Below the pieces are notes generated by a model, which made no database searches, had not been told where the DNA came from, and worked only from the letters and a program-made list of their open reading frames with translations. The translations under genes and the position numbers were made by a program. Shown here one piece after another: positions 42,126 through 42,193 of a stretch of 42,193 nt of DNA. Position 1 is the first letter of the stretch; the number at the start of each line of letters is the position of its first letter. Source of the stretch: Candidatus Melainabacteria bacterium (GTDB lineage Bacteria; Cyanobacteriota; Vampirovibrionia; Obscuribacterales; Obscuribacteraceae); NCBI GenBank assembly GCA_012965515.1, contig DTSE01000050.1, positions 380-42,572 on the forward strand, in the 5' to 3' direction.

Positions 42126-42193
42126 GAATTCGAAGCACGCGCGTTTGCCGAACTATCATTCAGCGAAACAGCTCGCAATATGATCTTTCTTTT
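42109..42193 (-). repeat. 85-bp inverted repeat, terminal fold-back copy
   Basis: The last 85 bases of the window exactly reverse-complement 41767-41851, with a 257-bp spacer. The match starts abruptly at 42109, where the adjoining base differs, and runs to the very edge. It interrupts the fadB-like reading frame, as expected for a chimeric fold-back at a contig end. Confidence 0.95.

Noticed and set aside
1-42193. tRNA, rRNA, riboswitch or insertion-sequence content
   Set aside because: By eye I found no TTCGANTC-type T-loop set in a cloverleaf context, no rRNA segments and no transposase ORF. A covariance-model scan (tRNAscan-SE, Rfam) was not possible and could still reveal small RNAs.

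Overview
The window looks like a chromosomal contig end from a deep-branching, non-photosynthetic relative of Cyanobacteria, most likely a Melainabacteria/Vampirovibrionia member close to the Obscuribacterales. This placement is inference. It rests on the abundance of kinesin-light-chain-type TPR proteins, on secreted proteins with LEK-x-x-FG coiled repeats, on a futalosine-pathway menaquinone enzyme (MqnD-like), on DAP-type MurE and on a PATAN/DUF4388 protein. Genes are densely packed on both strands with mid-range GC. Many starts are GTG or TTG and are fixed by good Shine-Dalgarno (SD) sequences. I saw no tRNA, rRNA, CRISPR array or complete insertion sequence.

Layout. 1-3.4 kb: two consecutive zinc-protease-like proteins, the first cut by the window edge and the second a secreted Pro/Gln-rich metzincin. 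3.5-4.6 kb: a striking nested palindrome, then mqnD. 4.6-11.8 kb (minus strand): a polytopic spermidine-synthase-like protein, a DUF2939 protein, a four-repeat MshEN-like protein, an unknown protein and a membrane-anchored alpha/beta hydrolase. 12.0-13.4 kb: a TPR protein. 13.5-18.1 kb (minus): a DUF4388 protein, a polysaccharide deacetylase, a PlsC-type acyltransferase and a COG2509 flavoprotein, which may form an envelope/lipid cluster. 18.2-20.7 kb (minus): rplU-rpmA-murE. 21.1-24.1 kb (plus): a small protein, a 2-Cys peroxiredoxin, a thioredoxin-fold protein and hemL. 24.1-24.9 kb: comF. 25.1-28.1 kb (plus): a methionine gamma-lyase-family enzyme, prs and an MBL hydrolase. 28.2-34.8 kb (minus): mfd, a parvulin lipoprotein and a TPR protein. 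35.1-39.7 kb (plus): a secreted TPR protein, mnmA and a secreted amidase. 39.8-42.1 kb (minus): a fadB/fadJ-like beta-oxidation enzyme and thpR.

Most genes are housekeeping: translation, peptidoglycan, heme, PRPP, DNA repair, tRNA thiolation and redox defence. The less ordinary items are these. (1) A 414-residue protein at 8214-9458 is built from four ~100-residue repeats. Each repeat has the 24-5-24 residue spacing of c-di-GMP-binding MshEN domains but there is no ATPase; only the last repeat keeps the RLG/KIG-type motif. (2) A 65-bp nested palindrome lies at 3511-3575. (3) A family of small GC-rich hairpins is scattered at gene 3' ends. (4) A perfect 85-bp inverted repeat at the right edge folds the sequence back on itself and truncates the fadB-like gene; this is most likely an assembly or amplification artefact. 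(5) Two unrelated HExxH proteins sit in tandem at the left edge.
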